In this document: piece after piece, positions 1-6,154 of the stretch
Layout of the letters: the number at the start of each line of letters is the position of its first letter
Numbering within the stretch: the first letter of the stretch is position 1
Program-made: the position numbers and the translations under genes
Notes under the pieces: generated by a model
Seen by the model: only the letters and a program-made list of their open reading frames with translations
Databases searched by the model: none
What the model was told of the DNA's origin: nothing
Source: Cellvibrionaceae bacterium
GTDB lineage: Bacteria > Pseudomonadota > Gammaproteobacteria > Pseudomonadales > Cellvibrionaceae
Direction: 5' to 3'
Length of the DNA: 10,768 bases
Assembly: GCA_027012915.1 (NCBI GenBank)
Contig: JALUYN010000432.1
Coordinates: 1-10,768 of the forward strand

Positions 1-46
1 TGAGAATTCAGGCGTTAAATTCTCCCCGTGAGAAAGCGAGGTAATC

Positions 47-553
47 ATGGGTATCTGCGCAGAAGAAATGCGACGCTATGTCATCGCCCCCTGCCTGGAA
101 CATCTCGACGATTGGTCCCTGGCCGCTGAAAACCTGCTCTTGGGAACTGCGGCTGTTGAATCAGGGCTCGGAGATCACCTGCTGAACGCCAACCATCCAG
201 GGCTCGGTATCTACCGCATCACGCCGGAGAAGCACACTCAAATATGGGATCAATATCTGGCATTTTGCCCAGATCTCGCCTCAAAAGTGCGGGGGCTGGC
301 CAGCCAGCGAGAGTTTCTCAATCACCCCCATGCTGAACTCACCACAAACCTCAGCTACGCCACCGCAATTGCCTGGATGATCTACAAGAGTAGTGAAAAA
401 GTATTGCCCTGCGCGGAAGATCTGACGGCATTGGCAAGCCTATGGCAACAGCACTTTCTGCAACAACACTCTGCCCTAGAGCAAGGGGGACAAACCGGGT
501 TTTTTCTCCGAGAGTATGAACGCTGTCAGGATGGTACAGTGGTGGCCGCCTGA
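47..553 (+). CDS. Small protein resembling phage-type lysozyme-like proteins (168 aa)
   Basis: The ATG is preceded by GAGG at 38-41 with a 5-nt spacer, which favours this start over an internal Met at residue 8. The order of short motifs recalls, from memory, a family of phage and prophage virion-associated proteins with a lysozyme-like fold: LLLGTAAVESGLG (30-42), then GLGIYRITPEKHTQIWDQYL (52-71), then a Tyr/Ala-rich helix (104-113), then a C-terminal AEDLTALASLWQQHF stretch and a Gly/Phe/Tyr-containing tail. Glu38 in the AAVESG motif would be the candidate general acid if the fold is right. There is no signal peptide or membrane segment, so the protein looks cytoplasmic or dependent on a partner for export. 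No other phage gene is visible beside it, so it may be a domesticated or isolated gene. Peptidoglycan cleavage is inference from motif resemblance only. Confidence 0.55.
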   Translation: MGICAEEMRRYVIAPCLEHLDDWSLAAENLLLGTAAVESGLGDHLLNANHPGLGIYRITPEKHTQIWDQYLAFCPDLASKVRGLASQREFLNHPHAELTTNLSYATAIAWMIYKSSEKVLPCAEDLTALASLWQQHFLQQHSALEQGGQTGFFLREYERCQDGTVVAA

Positions 554-582
554 CTGATCAATGTCCCGGTCGCTAGTTTTTA

Positions 583-948
583 TTATTTGTCACCACTGCG
601 ACGCCCGCGGTTTATGCGCCGATCTGGCTGAATAGCGGAATAGCGACGCTCTTTGCGACGCTCAACATTGCAGCGCCGATTGTTCAGACGGCGCTCATGA
701 TGCTCATTGTCCGGGGTCATCTTCTGAATCCAACACAGACAACCAGAATCTTTAACCGCGCGCTCGTAGCGCTCAGCTTCTGAGAAAGGCAACCCCTTCT
801 TGATAACAACAGGCTTTCCCTGTGACAGACACTCCAGTATTTCATCCGACATTTTGAAGCGCTTCTGCAATTCCCGGCGAGCCACCTCGGCCTCTGCCAT
901 GTCGGTAAATTTGTCGATATAGACTACTTCGTAGCGAGCATTTTCCAT
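583..948 (-). CDS. Uncharacterised protein with L7/L12-CTD-like segment and arginine-rich tail (121 aa)
   Basis: I do not recognise a named family. The ATG has an AGGA about 8 nt upstream (CAGGAAGAACACATG on the coding strand). Residues 1-76 are a compact acidic/basic domain. Its KPVVIKKGLPFSEAERYERAVKDSG part (45-69) follows the pattern of the ribosomal L7/L12 C-terminal domain (VKxGxxxxxAExxxxAxxxxG), so a similar small alpha/beta fold is plausible. Residues 84-121 are a low-complexity tail of repeated Arg pairs (86-87, 91-92, 97-98, 101-102, 110-111, 116-117), 13 Arg in 38 residues. Such a tail could bind nucleic acid or phospholipid. The gene lies 85 nt downstream of ttcA on the same strand and could be read through from it. 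It converges with the gene ending at 553. Function unknown. Confidence 0.7.
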   Translation of the reverse strand: MENARYEVVYIDKFTDMAEAEVARRELQKRFKMSDEILECLSQGKPVVIKKGLPFSEAERYERAVKDSGCLCWIQKMTPDNEHHERRLNNRRCNVERRKERRYSAIQPDRRINRGRRSGDK

Positions 949-1033
949 GTGTTCTTCCTGGGGCTCCTGATACGAAATTTGTGAAGCCCAACGTCCCTAT
1001 TACCAATAGCAGCACACGCCGCCTTTTTCAAAA

Positions 1034-1942
1034 TCAGTGTACCAGCTTTACCTCGATAAAATCCGCTTGGTCATTACCTGATTGGCCACCAGCAACCACC
1101 GTTTGATTGTCCTGATACTCGTATTCCTGGCGATCACCTGAGCGATCCAGTGACAAGTTTTCGAAATCAAATAGCTGACGATCTGCCATCTGTGACGGAG
1201 CGATATTCTGCATCGCCGAGAAGATACTTTCGATGCGGCTGGGATGCTCTTTTTCCCACTGGCGCAACATGGCCTTGATATTCTGGCGTTGCAGGTTTTC
1301 CTGAGATCCGCACAGATTACAGGGGATGATGGGAAAGCTCTTAGCCTCAGCAAAGGCCGCCAGATCAACCTCGCGGCAATAGGCCATTGGACGAATAACA
1401 ATATTTCGCTTGTCATCCGAAAGCAGCTTGGGCGGCATGCCCGCCAGGCGCGAGCCGTAAAACATGTTGAGGAACATCGTTTCTACAATGTCATCCTTGT
1501 GGTGCCCCAAGGCGATCTTGTTTGCGCCGATGTCTTCAGCAAACGAGTAGAGGGTCCCTCGGCGCAGTCGCGAACACAGACCACAGGTGGTTTTCCCTTC
1601 CGGGATTTTACTGCGAACCACTGAATAGGTGTCGCGCTCGATAATGTAGTACTCGATTCCTAACGACTCTAAATAGTCCGGCAGGATGTGTTCGGGGAAA
1701 CCGGGTTGCTTCTGGTCCATATTGACCGCCACCAAGTCAAACTTTACCGGCGCACTCTTCTGCAGGTTCATCAAGATATCCAGCATGCAGTACGAATCTT
1801 TGCCACCGGACAGGCACACCATCACCTTATCTCCCTCTTCAATCATATTGAAATCGGTGATAGCCAAGCCCACGTGTCTGCGCAATCGCTTTTGAAGCTT
1901 GTTGAATTCAAGTCGCTCCTTGCGCTGGGTGGTGTCTGTCAT
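1034..1942 (-). CDS. ttcA: tRNA 2-thiocytidine(32) synthetase TtcA
   Basis: TtcA inserts sulfur at C2 of cytidine 32 in the anticodon loop of certain tRNAs, using ATP to adenylate the base and an iron-sulfur cluster to carry the sulfur. The protein shows the PP-loop ATP-binding motif SGGKDS at 45-50. It has the two CxxC pairs of this family, Cys120/Cys123 (CGLC) and Cys208/Cys211 (CNLC), which hold the cluster, and the [10 protein letters not shown] motif at 146-155. Its 302 residues are close to the E. coli protein (about 311). The tail after about residue 265 is polar and poorly conserved. The coding-strand leader has a weak AGGG before the ATG and a possible -10 TACAAT at 1975-1970 without a good -35. 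It is divergent from the PilZ gene, with 279 bp between them. A half FNR-like TTGAT (1982-1986) lies upstream but lacks its partner half. Confidence 0.96.
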   Translation of the reverse strand: MTDTTQRKERLEFNKLQKRLRRHVGLAITDFNMIEEGDKVMVCLSGGKDSYCMLDILMNLQKSAPVKFDLVAVNMDQKQPGFPEHILPDYLESLGIEYYIIERDTYSVVRSKIPEGKTTCGLCSRLRRGTLYSFAEDIGANKIALGHHKDDIVETMFLNMFYGSRLAGMPPKLLSDDKRNIVIRPMAYCREVDLAAFAEAKSFPIIPCNLCGSQENLQRQNIKAMLRQWEKEHPSRIESIFSAMQNIAPSQMADRQLFDFENLSLDRSGDRQEYEYQDNQTVVAGGQSGNDQADFIEVKLVH

Positions 1943-2019
1943 AGCAATGCCCTACTGAAAAAAGCGGCAATTGTACGGATTTTGATCGCGCGAGGAAACA
2001 TTTCCCATCCAGTCGCCAG

Positions 2020-2040
2020 CGTTTGCCGCCCAGCGGCAGA
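2020..2040. repeat. CGTTTGCCGC half-repeat with small hairpin
   Basis: CGTTTGCCGC (2020-2029) is an exact copy of the left arm plus one base of the larger inverted repeat at 2066-2088, in the same orientation and 46 bp upstream. It also forms its own small hairpin, TGCCGC-CCA-GCGGCA (2024-2038). It lies in the ttcA/PilZ intergenic region and may be a second, weaker copy of the same binding site. Confidence 0.6.
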
Positions 2041-2065
2041 GTTCTGCCAAAACCAAACACTTAAC

Positions 2066-2088
2066 CGTTTGCCGCTGATCGGCAAACG
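2066..2088. repeat. Perfect 9-bp inverted repeat, candidate activator site
   Basis: CGTTTGCCG (2066-2074), a 5-nt centre CTGAT, then CGGCAAACG (2080-2088). The arms match exactly. It is not followed by a T-run on either strand, so it does not look like an intrinsic terminator. It lies roughly 100-120 bp upstream of the expected start of transcription from the sigma-54-type promoter at 2161-2176, the usual distance for an enhancer-binding activator. I do not recognise the motif as a known FleQ, NtrC or FNR site. Binding is inferred. Confidence 0.6.
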
Positions 2089-2160
2089 CTCTCTGCAAAG
2101 CGAGCAAATAACCTTATGCTCTGGGCCTTCAGAGATTTTTTGGAAGCGTCAATCAACTCT

Positions 2161-2176
2161 TGGCACAACGCTTGCT
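2161..2176 (+). promoter_or_regulatory. Sigma-54 (RpoN) promoter for the PilZ gene
   Basis: TTGGCAC-AACGC-TTGCT (2160-2176) fits the -24/-12 consensus TGGCAC-N5-TTGCW without a mismatch. GG (2162-2163) and GC (2174-2175) are separated by the required 10 nt. Transcription would start near 2187, giving a leader of about 35 nt before the ATG at 2222. Chance expectation for these 10 fixed bases on both strands of the window is about 0.02. Sigma-54 dependence of flagellar and flagellum-associated genes under a FleQ/FlrA-type activator is established in Pseudomonas and Vibrio. Here it is inferred. Confidence 0.75.
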
Positions 2177-2221
2177 CTGAAGCCAATAGTTCCCAATGAA
2201 GTAATCTGGAGTCGAAAATCT

Positions 2222-2980
2222 ATGGCTATTTTGCAAGCGGTAATGCAAAAGCTCACAGGCAAACCTGCTGAGGCCGGAGTGGAGGCATCAGCCCCCAGTT
2301 TAAACAACCGGGTTAACGCCCTGTTCCCTCTGTTCGAGCTTCAACAAAAGCGCCAATTGCTTGAAGTGATCTGCGACCGCACAGGTGAACAGTTCCAAAG
2401 CCTGATCCTCGATCTGGATTTCAATAACAACGTTGTGGTCTTGGACGACCTGTTTCCCGCACCCGTGGGGGGACTGTTCCAGCCCGGTGAATTGTTCACG
2501 GTGAAACACCACAAAGACGGTATGGTTTTGAGCTTCAGTATGCCCCTCGAAGCTTTGGTGATAGAGAATCATGCTCCGGTGTTTAAGCTGCGCATGCCAG
2601 AACAGGTGGAGTATCGCCAGCGCCGCAGTCAGCCGCGCATCGCACTATCCAAACAACAACCCCTGACCGTTAAATTGCAGTCTCCGCGCCGTACCCCTTG
2701 GTATGCCACCGCCAATAACATCTCCAGCGGGGGCATGCGCGTTGTGGTAGGCGGTAATATCCTCGATCAGCTACAGCCGGGGATTCTGCTACCGCAATGT
2801 GAGTTTTCTTTTCACGAGGACTTCCAGGTACGCTGCCAGGCGCGGGCAAAATCTTTCCGCTTTCTGCGCCGTCCCTACCGTCATACTGAGATCAGTCTTG
2901 AGTTTATCGACGTGGCGCCACAGCAGGTGTTACAGCTCAAACACTTGATCAGCAGTGTTCAGGCACCCCAGGCGGCATAG
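2222..2980 (+). CDS. YcgR-like PilZ domain protein, c-di-GMP effector (252 aa)
   Basis: The open frame extends upstream to 1688, but that part runs antisense through ttcA. The ATG at 2222 has GGAG (2208-2211) 10 nt upstream and lies just after a sigma-54-type promoter, so I choose it. Residues about 35-125 form an N-terminal beta domain of the YcgR-N kind (FELQQKRQLLEVIC, VVVLDDLFPAP, GELFTVKH). Residues about 128-245 form a PilZ domain. The two c-di-GMP-binding motifs are present: RxxxR at Arg135/Arg139 (within QRRSQPR) and the [D/N]xSxxG signature at Asn166-Ser168-Gly171. YcgR-type proteins bind c-di-GMP and slow the flagellar motor. The two-domain build, the promoter type and the chemoreceptor gene next door support a motility role, although other PilZ proteins with this build act on surface polysaccharide. 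No signal peptide or membrane segment is present. Confidence 0.9.
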   Translation: MAILQAVMQKLTGKPAEAGVEASAPSLNNRVNALFPLFELQQKRQLLEVICDRTGEQFQSLILDLDFNNNVVVLDDLFPAPVGGLFQPGELFTVKHHKDGMVLSFSMPLEALVIENHAPVFKLRMPEQVEYRQRRSQPRIALSKQQPLTVKLQSPRRTPWYATANNISSGGMRVVVGGNILDQLQPGILLPQCEFSFHEDFQVRCQARAKSFRFLRRPYRHTEISLEFIDVAPQQVLQLKHLISSVQAPQAA

Positions 2981-3023
2981 TGTCCGCCTCTATGACTCAA
3001 AGCTCCGCGGAAGGGAACAATAT

Positions 3024-3049
3024 TCAAGAATCCCGCACAATGCCGATAT
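3024..3049 (+). promoter_or_regulatory. Sigma-28 (FliA) type promoter for the chemoreceptor gene
   Basis: TCAAG at 3024-3028 and GCCGATAT at 3042-3049. The -10 element matches GCCGATAA at seven of eight bases, and TCAAG is a common form of the -35 in Pseudomonas-type FliA promoters. The spacing is one base shorter than the enteric TAAA-N15-GCCGATAA. Transcription would begin near 3056, about 88 nt before the ATG. Chemoreceptor genes are classic FliA targets, which supports the call. Confidence 0.6.
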
Positions 3050-3143
3050 ATATGACAAATTTATAACTAAAATACAGTCATGCACCAACAATCGCGTCTA
3101 TGCTTTGGTTGGGCATTTTGGTTTTTGATGATCGGGAAAACAC

Positions 3144-4715
3144 ATGCGCGATAACGGTCCGGTAACCAACAATGAGGTATTGCTTAAATCTGGGGACGAG
3201 ATTGTCTCAGCCACGGATGCGCGAGGCATAATCACCTTTTGCAACAATACCTTCTGCGAGATCGCTGGTTACACCCAAGACGAGCTGATCAACCAACCCC
3301 ACAATCTGCTGCGTCATCCAGATATGCCAGCCCCCGCCTTTCAAATGCTGTGGGATCGTATCCAATCTGGTCAGGCCTGGATGGGCATTGTCAAAAACCG
3401 CTGCAAAAACGGTGACCACTATTGGGTTGACGCCTATGTGACGCCACTGCGCAGTGGCGCTGACATCACAGGCTACGAATCAGTACGCGTGCAACCTTCA
3501 CGAGAATGGGTAGACCGTGCAGAGCGAACTTATGAGCGTATCAATAATGGGTTGGCGCCCATTCCACGCAGCGCACAACTGCAACCGCTTCTTAAGAACC
3601 TGGGTATTCCCACAGTTGTCCTATTTGTAGTTATGGCGGCACTTATGCTGGTGCAGGGTAGCTTGGGCCCGACTTATCTGCTGCTTGCTGTTATCGGCGC
3701 TCTGATTGGTGGTGGGATCTGCCATTGGTTCATTGAGCGCAGCTACCAACAGACGCTCGAATCCGCGCGCGATGTGATTCACGACCCTCTGGCCGCTTAC
3801 ATCTACACTGGCAGAACGGACGCCGCTGGTGAGATCGAACTGGCGCAACTTGCATCCAAGGCCCGCTTGAGAACCGCCCTGGGCCGTTTTATGGAGTCAG
3901 CCAAGGAAGTACTCGGAAAAGCAGAAATCGCAGAAGAGCAGGCCACCTGCAGCCACAACAGCATGACAGCTCAACAGCAGGAAACCGAAAAGGTATCCCT
4001 CGCGATGCAACAGATGGCCCTCGCGGTACAAGAAGTCGCTGGCAGCGCCTCGCAGACCTCTATAGCAACCAGCGAGGCCTTGCAGCAGGTTGAAACCGGT
4101 AATCAGGTTATCTCCGGTGCGAGCAACGCACTGCGCAGTCTTTCCAGTAATGTAGAGCAACTCAACTCCGTGGTGGAACAACTTTCCCAGGACAGCGATC
4201 AGATCGCCGGTGTGGTCGATGTCATTCGCGGTATTGCCGAACAGACTAACCTGTTGGCGCTTAACGCCGCCATCGAGGCCGCTCGGGCCGGTGAGCAGGG
4301 TCGCGGCTTCGCAGTGGTTGCCGACGAAGTCAGAACCCTGGCACAGCGCACTCAGGAGTCCACCCAGCATATTCAGGAAATTATTGAGAAGCTCGGAGAT
4401 GCTACTCAGCAAGCCGCCACCAACATGTCCGGCTGTCGCGAGCTGACGGATCAGTCTGTCACTGAGATGAACAATGTCAGCGAATCACTACAAGCCATCT
4501 CCGATTCAGTGAACACCATCGATAGCATGTCACAACAAATTGCATCAGCTGCGGAACAACAATCATCCTCGGCGGTTGAAATCGAGACCAACACCAACGC
4601 CATCAAGGAAATCTCCACCCGCACTCAGGAAGAGGCACAGGCCGCCGCTGATCTCAGCCATGAGATGGCACAACTCAGTGGTCGCCAGTTTAATCTGGTG
4701 AAACAGTTCGAATAG
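3144..4715 (+). CDS. Aer-like PAS methyl-accepting chemotaxis protein (523 aa)
   Basis: An energy/redox-taxis receptor. Residues about 10-120 are a PAS domain very close to that of E. coli Aer. The NLLRHPDMP and [15 protein letters not shown] stretches are shared, and Arg57, His58, Asp60, Trp70 and Asn85 fall at the same numbers as residues linked (from memory) to FAD binding in Aer. Two hydrophobic segments (about 153-171 and 175-196) with a short turn form the Aer-type membrane hairpin, leaving PAS and signalling domains in the cytoplasm. A poorly conserved HAMP-like stretch follows (about 199-250). The signalling domain has the highly conserved hairpin tip at about 358-403 ([20 protein letters not shown] then [20 protein letters not shown]). 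There is no C-terminal NWETF-type pentapeptide for CheR/CheB docking. The protein should relay redox state to CheA/CheW. The Shine-Dalgarno (GGGA) is modest, but the start agrees with Aer in length. Confidence 0.93.
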   Translation: MRDNGPVTNNEVLLKSGDEIVSATDARGIITFCNNTFCEIAGYTQDELINQPHNLLRHPDMPAPAFQMLWDRIQSGQAWMGIVKNRCKNGDHYWVDAYVTPLRSGADITGYESVRVQPSREWVDRAERTYERINNGLAPIPRSAQLQPLLKNLGIPTVVLFVVMAALMLVQGSLGPTYLLLAVIGALIGGGICHWFIERSYQQTLESARDVIHDPLAAYIYTGRTDAAGEIELAQLASKARLRTALGRFMESAKEVLGKAEIAEEQATCSHNSMTAQQQETEKVSLAMQQMALAVQEVAGSASQTSIATSEALQQVETGNQVISGASNALRSLSSNVEQLNSVVEQLSQDSDQIAGVVDVIRGIAEQTNLLALNAAIEAARAGEQGRGFAVVADEVRTLAQRTQESTQHIQEIIEKLGDATQQAATNMSGCRELTDQSVTEMNNVSESLQAISDSVNTIDSMSQQIASAAEQQSSSAVEIETNTNAIKEISTRTQEEAQAAADLSHEMAQLSGRQFNLVKQFE

Positions 4716-4843
4716 GTCTCGAACTAATTACTGGGGAACCACTTGATCTCTCGTAAGTCACCCAATCACCATCACTTTCGTCTATCTCCCCCAACGCATA
4801 CAATGGCCCGCAACAAGATTACGTTCGTCGCAACAGGCCCGCT

Positions 4844-6139
4844 ATGCTCAACAGTCAACAGATCCTGGAAATTGACCTGCAACACATTTGGCACCCCTAT
4901 GCCTCGTTCGTGAACTCCCCCCCGGTCTATCCGGTGGCGTCGGCCTCTGGCGTCACTCTTTGCTTGAGCGACGGCACCGAACTGCTTGATGGCATGTCCT
5001 CCTGGTGGTGCGCCATTCACGGCTACAACAACGATGTATTAAATCAGGCGGTAGAGAAACAAATTGGGAAGATGTCACACGTCATGTTTGGCGGTCTGAC
5101 TCACCAGCCCGCAGCGGAGCTTGCACAACTGCTGGTAGATATTACTCCTGAAGGCCTGAATAAGGTGTTCTTTTCCGACTCGGGATCCGTTGCCGTAGAA
5201 GTGGCACTGAAAATGGCGCTGCAGTACTGGCACAGCCTGGGCAGGCCGGGGAAGAACAAAATGCTGGCCTTTAGGCAGGGCTATCACGGGGATACGATCG
5301 GCGCCATGTCGGTGTGCGATCCGGTAACGGGGATGCACCATCTGTTCAACAATAATTTGATGCAGAATCTGTTTGCACCCGCGCCTTCCCCGGGCTTTTC
5401 CGAGAGTTTTGACGATTCCCACATTGATGCGTTCTCCAAAATGCTCGCCGAACATAAAGATTCTATTGCCGCAGTCATTCTGGAGCCCATCGTTCAGGGT
5501 GCCGGTGGCATGCGATTCTATGCCCCGGCGTTTCTTAAACGTGTAAGAGAGTTGTGCAATCAACATGATGTATTGCTTATCGCCGACGAAATTGCCACCG
5601 GGTTTGGCCGCACCGGCAGGCTATTCGCCTGCGAGTACGCAGACATCAGCCCCGATATCCTGTGCCTCGGAAAATCTCTAACCGGTGGCTATTTGAGTAT
5701 GGCCGCAACCCTGTGTAACGACAAAATCAGCGACGGTATCTGCCATGGAGAGGCAGGAGTATTTATGCACGGCCCCACTTTTATGGGCAATCCCCTGGCC
5801 GCTGCTACCGCTTTGGCAAGTACACGGTTGCTTTTATCGCAGGACTGGCAGACTAATATTCAACGTATAGAACAAGCTTTAGAGCAGGGGTTGGCCCCTT
5901 GTCGCAATTTGGCCCATGTACAAGAGGTTCGTTGCCTCGGAGCCATTGGTGTAGTGGAAGTGCAGAATCCGGTGAATATGGCCCGCATTCAGAAAACCTT
6001 CATTGCCGAAGGCATTTGGGTCAGACCCTTTGGCAAGCTTGTTTATCTGATGCCGCCATACATCATGACCGATGATGAACTACAGAAGCTCACCGGCGCC
6101 ATGTGCAGAGTTATCGCCGATACCAGCTTATTTGACTAA
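4844..6139 (+). CDS. bioA: Adenosylmethionine-8-amino-7-oxononanoate aminotransferase (DAPA synthase) BioA
   Basis: BioA is the PLP enzyme that converts 7-keto-8-aminopelargonate to 7,8-diaminopelargonate in biotin synthesis, using S-adenosylmethionine as amino donor. This is a class III aminotransferase of 431 aa, close to the E. coli 429. Residues aligning with the E. coli active site are present: Tyr19 in IWHPYAS, Trp54/Trp55 in MSSWWCAIHGYN, Tyr147 in GYHGD, Asp248 in IADEIATGFGRTG, Lys277 as the Schiff-base lysine in LGKSLTGG, Thr312 in GPTFMGNP, and Arg394 in WVRPFGK. These distinguish BioA from general omega-aminotransferases. There is little Shine-Dalgarno (CAGG) before the ATG. A possible -10 TACAAT (4799-4804) has no convincing -35. 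No BirA operator is visible upstream and no other bio gene is adjacent, so it appears to be a lone gene. It converges with the gene ending at 6155. Confidence 0.96.
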   Translation: MLNSQQILEIDLQHIWHPYASFVNSPPVYPVASASGVTLCLSDGTELLDGMSSWWCAIHGYNNDVLNQAVEKQIGKMSHVMFGGLTHQPAAELAQLLVDITPEGLNKVFFSDSGSVAVEVALKMALQYWHSLGRPGKNKMLAFRQGYHGDTIGAMSVCDPVTGMHHLFNNNLMQNLFAPAPSPGFSESFDDSHIDAFSKMLAEHKDSIAAVILEPIVQGAGGMRFYAPAFLKRVRELCNQHDVLLIADEIATGFGRTGRLFACEYADISPDILCLGKSLTGGYLSMAATLCNDKISDGICHGEAGVFMHGPTFMGNPLAAATALASTRLLLSQDWQTNIQRIEQALEQGLAPCRNLAHVQEVRCLGAIGVVEVQNPVNMARIQKTFIAEGIWVRPFGKLVYLMPPYIMTDDELQKLTGAMCRVIADTSLFD

Positions 6140-6154
6140 TGTTTACATAGAGCA

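Noticed and set aside
554..590. Possible terminator between the convergent genes (T-rich stretch at 576-588)
   Set aside because: The T-rich run is not preceded by a stable GC-rich stem.
1982..1995. Possible FNR box (TTGAT-N4-ATCAA) upstream of ttcA
   Set aside because: Only the left half TTGAT is present. The right half reads CGAGG.
1688..2221. Upstream extension of the PilZ reading frame to a 430-aa protein
   Set aside because: It runs antisense through conserved ttcA sequence and then through the intergenic repeats and the sigma-54-type promoter. The ATG at 2222 has a ribosome site and gives a normal YcgR-like length.
3897..4412. 171-codon open frame on the minus strand inside the chemoreceptor gene
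   Set aside because: A shadow of the conserved MCP signalling domain. It has no recognisable motif and no ribosome site was identified.
5075..5566. 163-codon open frame on the minus strand inside bioA
   Set aside because: A shadow of conserved BioA coding sequence with low-complexity, His/Arg-rich translation and no domain.
6116..6123. GCCGATAC, a sigma-28-like -10 at the end of bioA on the plus strand
   Set aside because: It lies in the bioA coding sequence with no plus-strand gene downstream and no TAAA/TCAA element at the proper distance was recognised.
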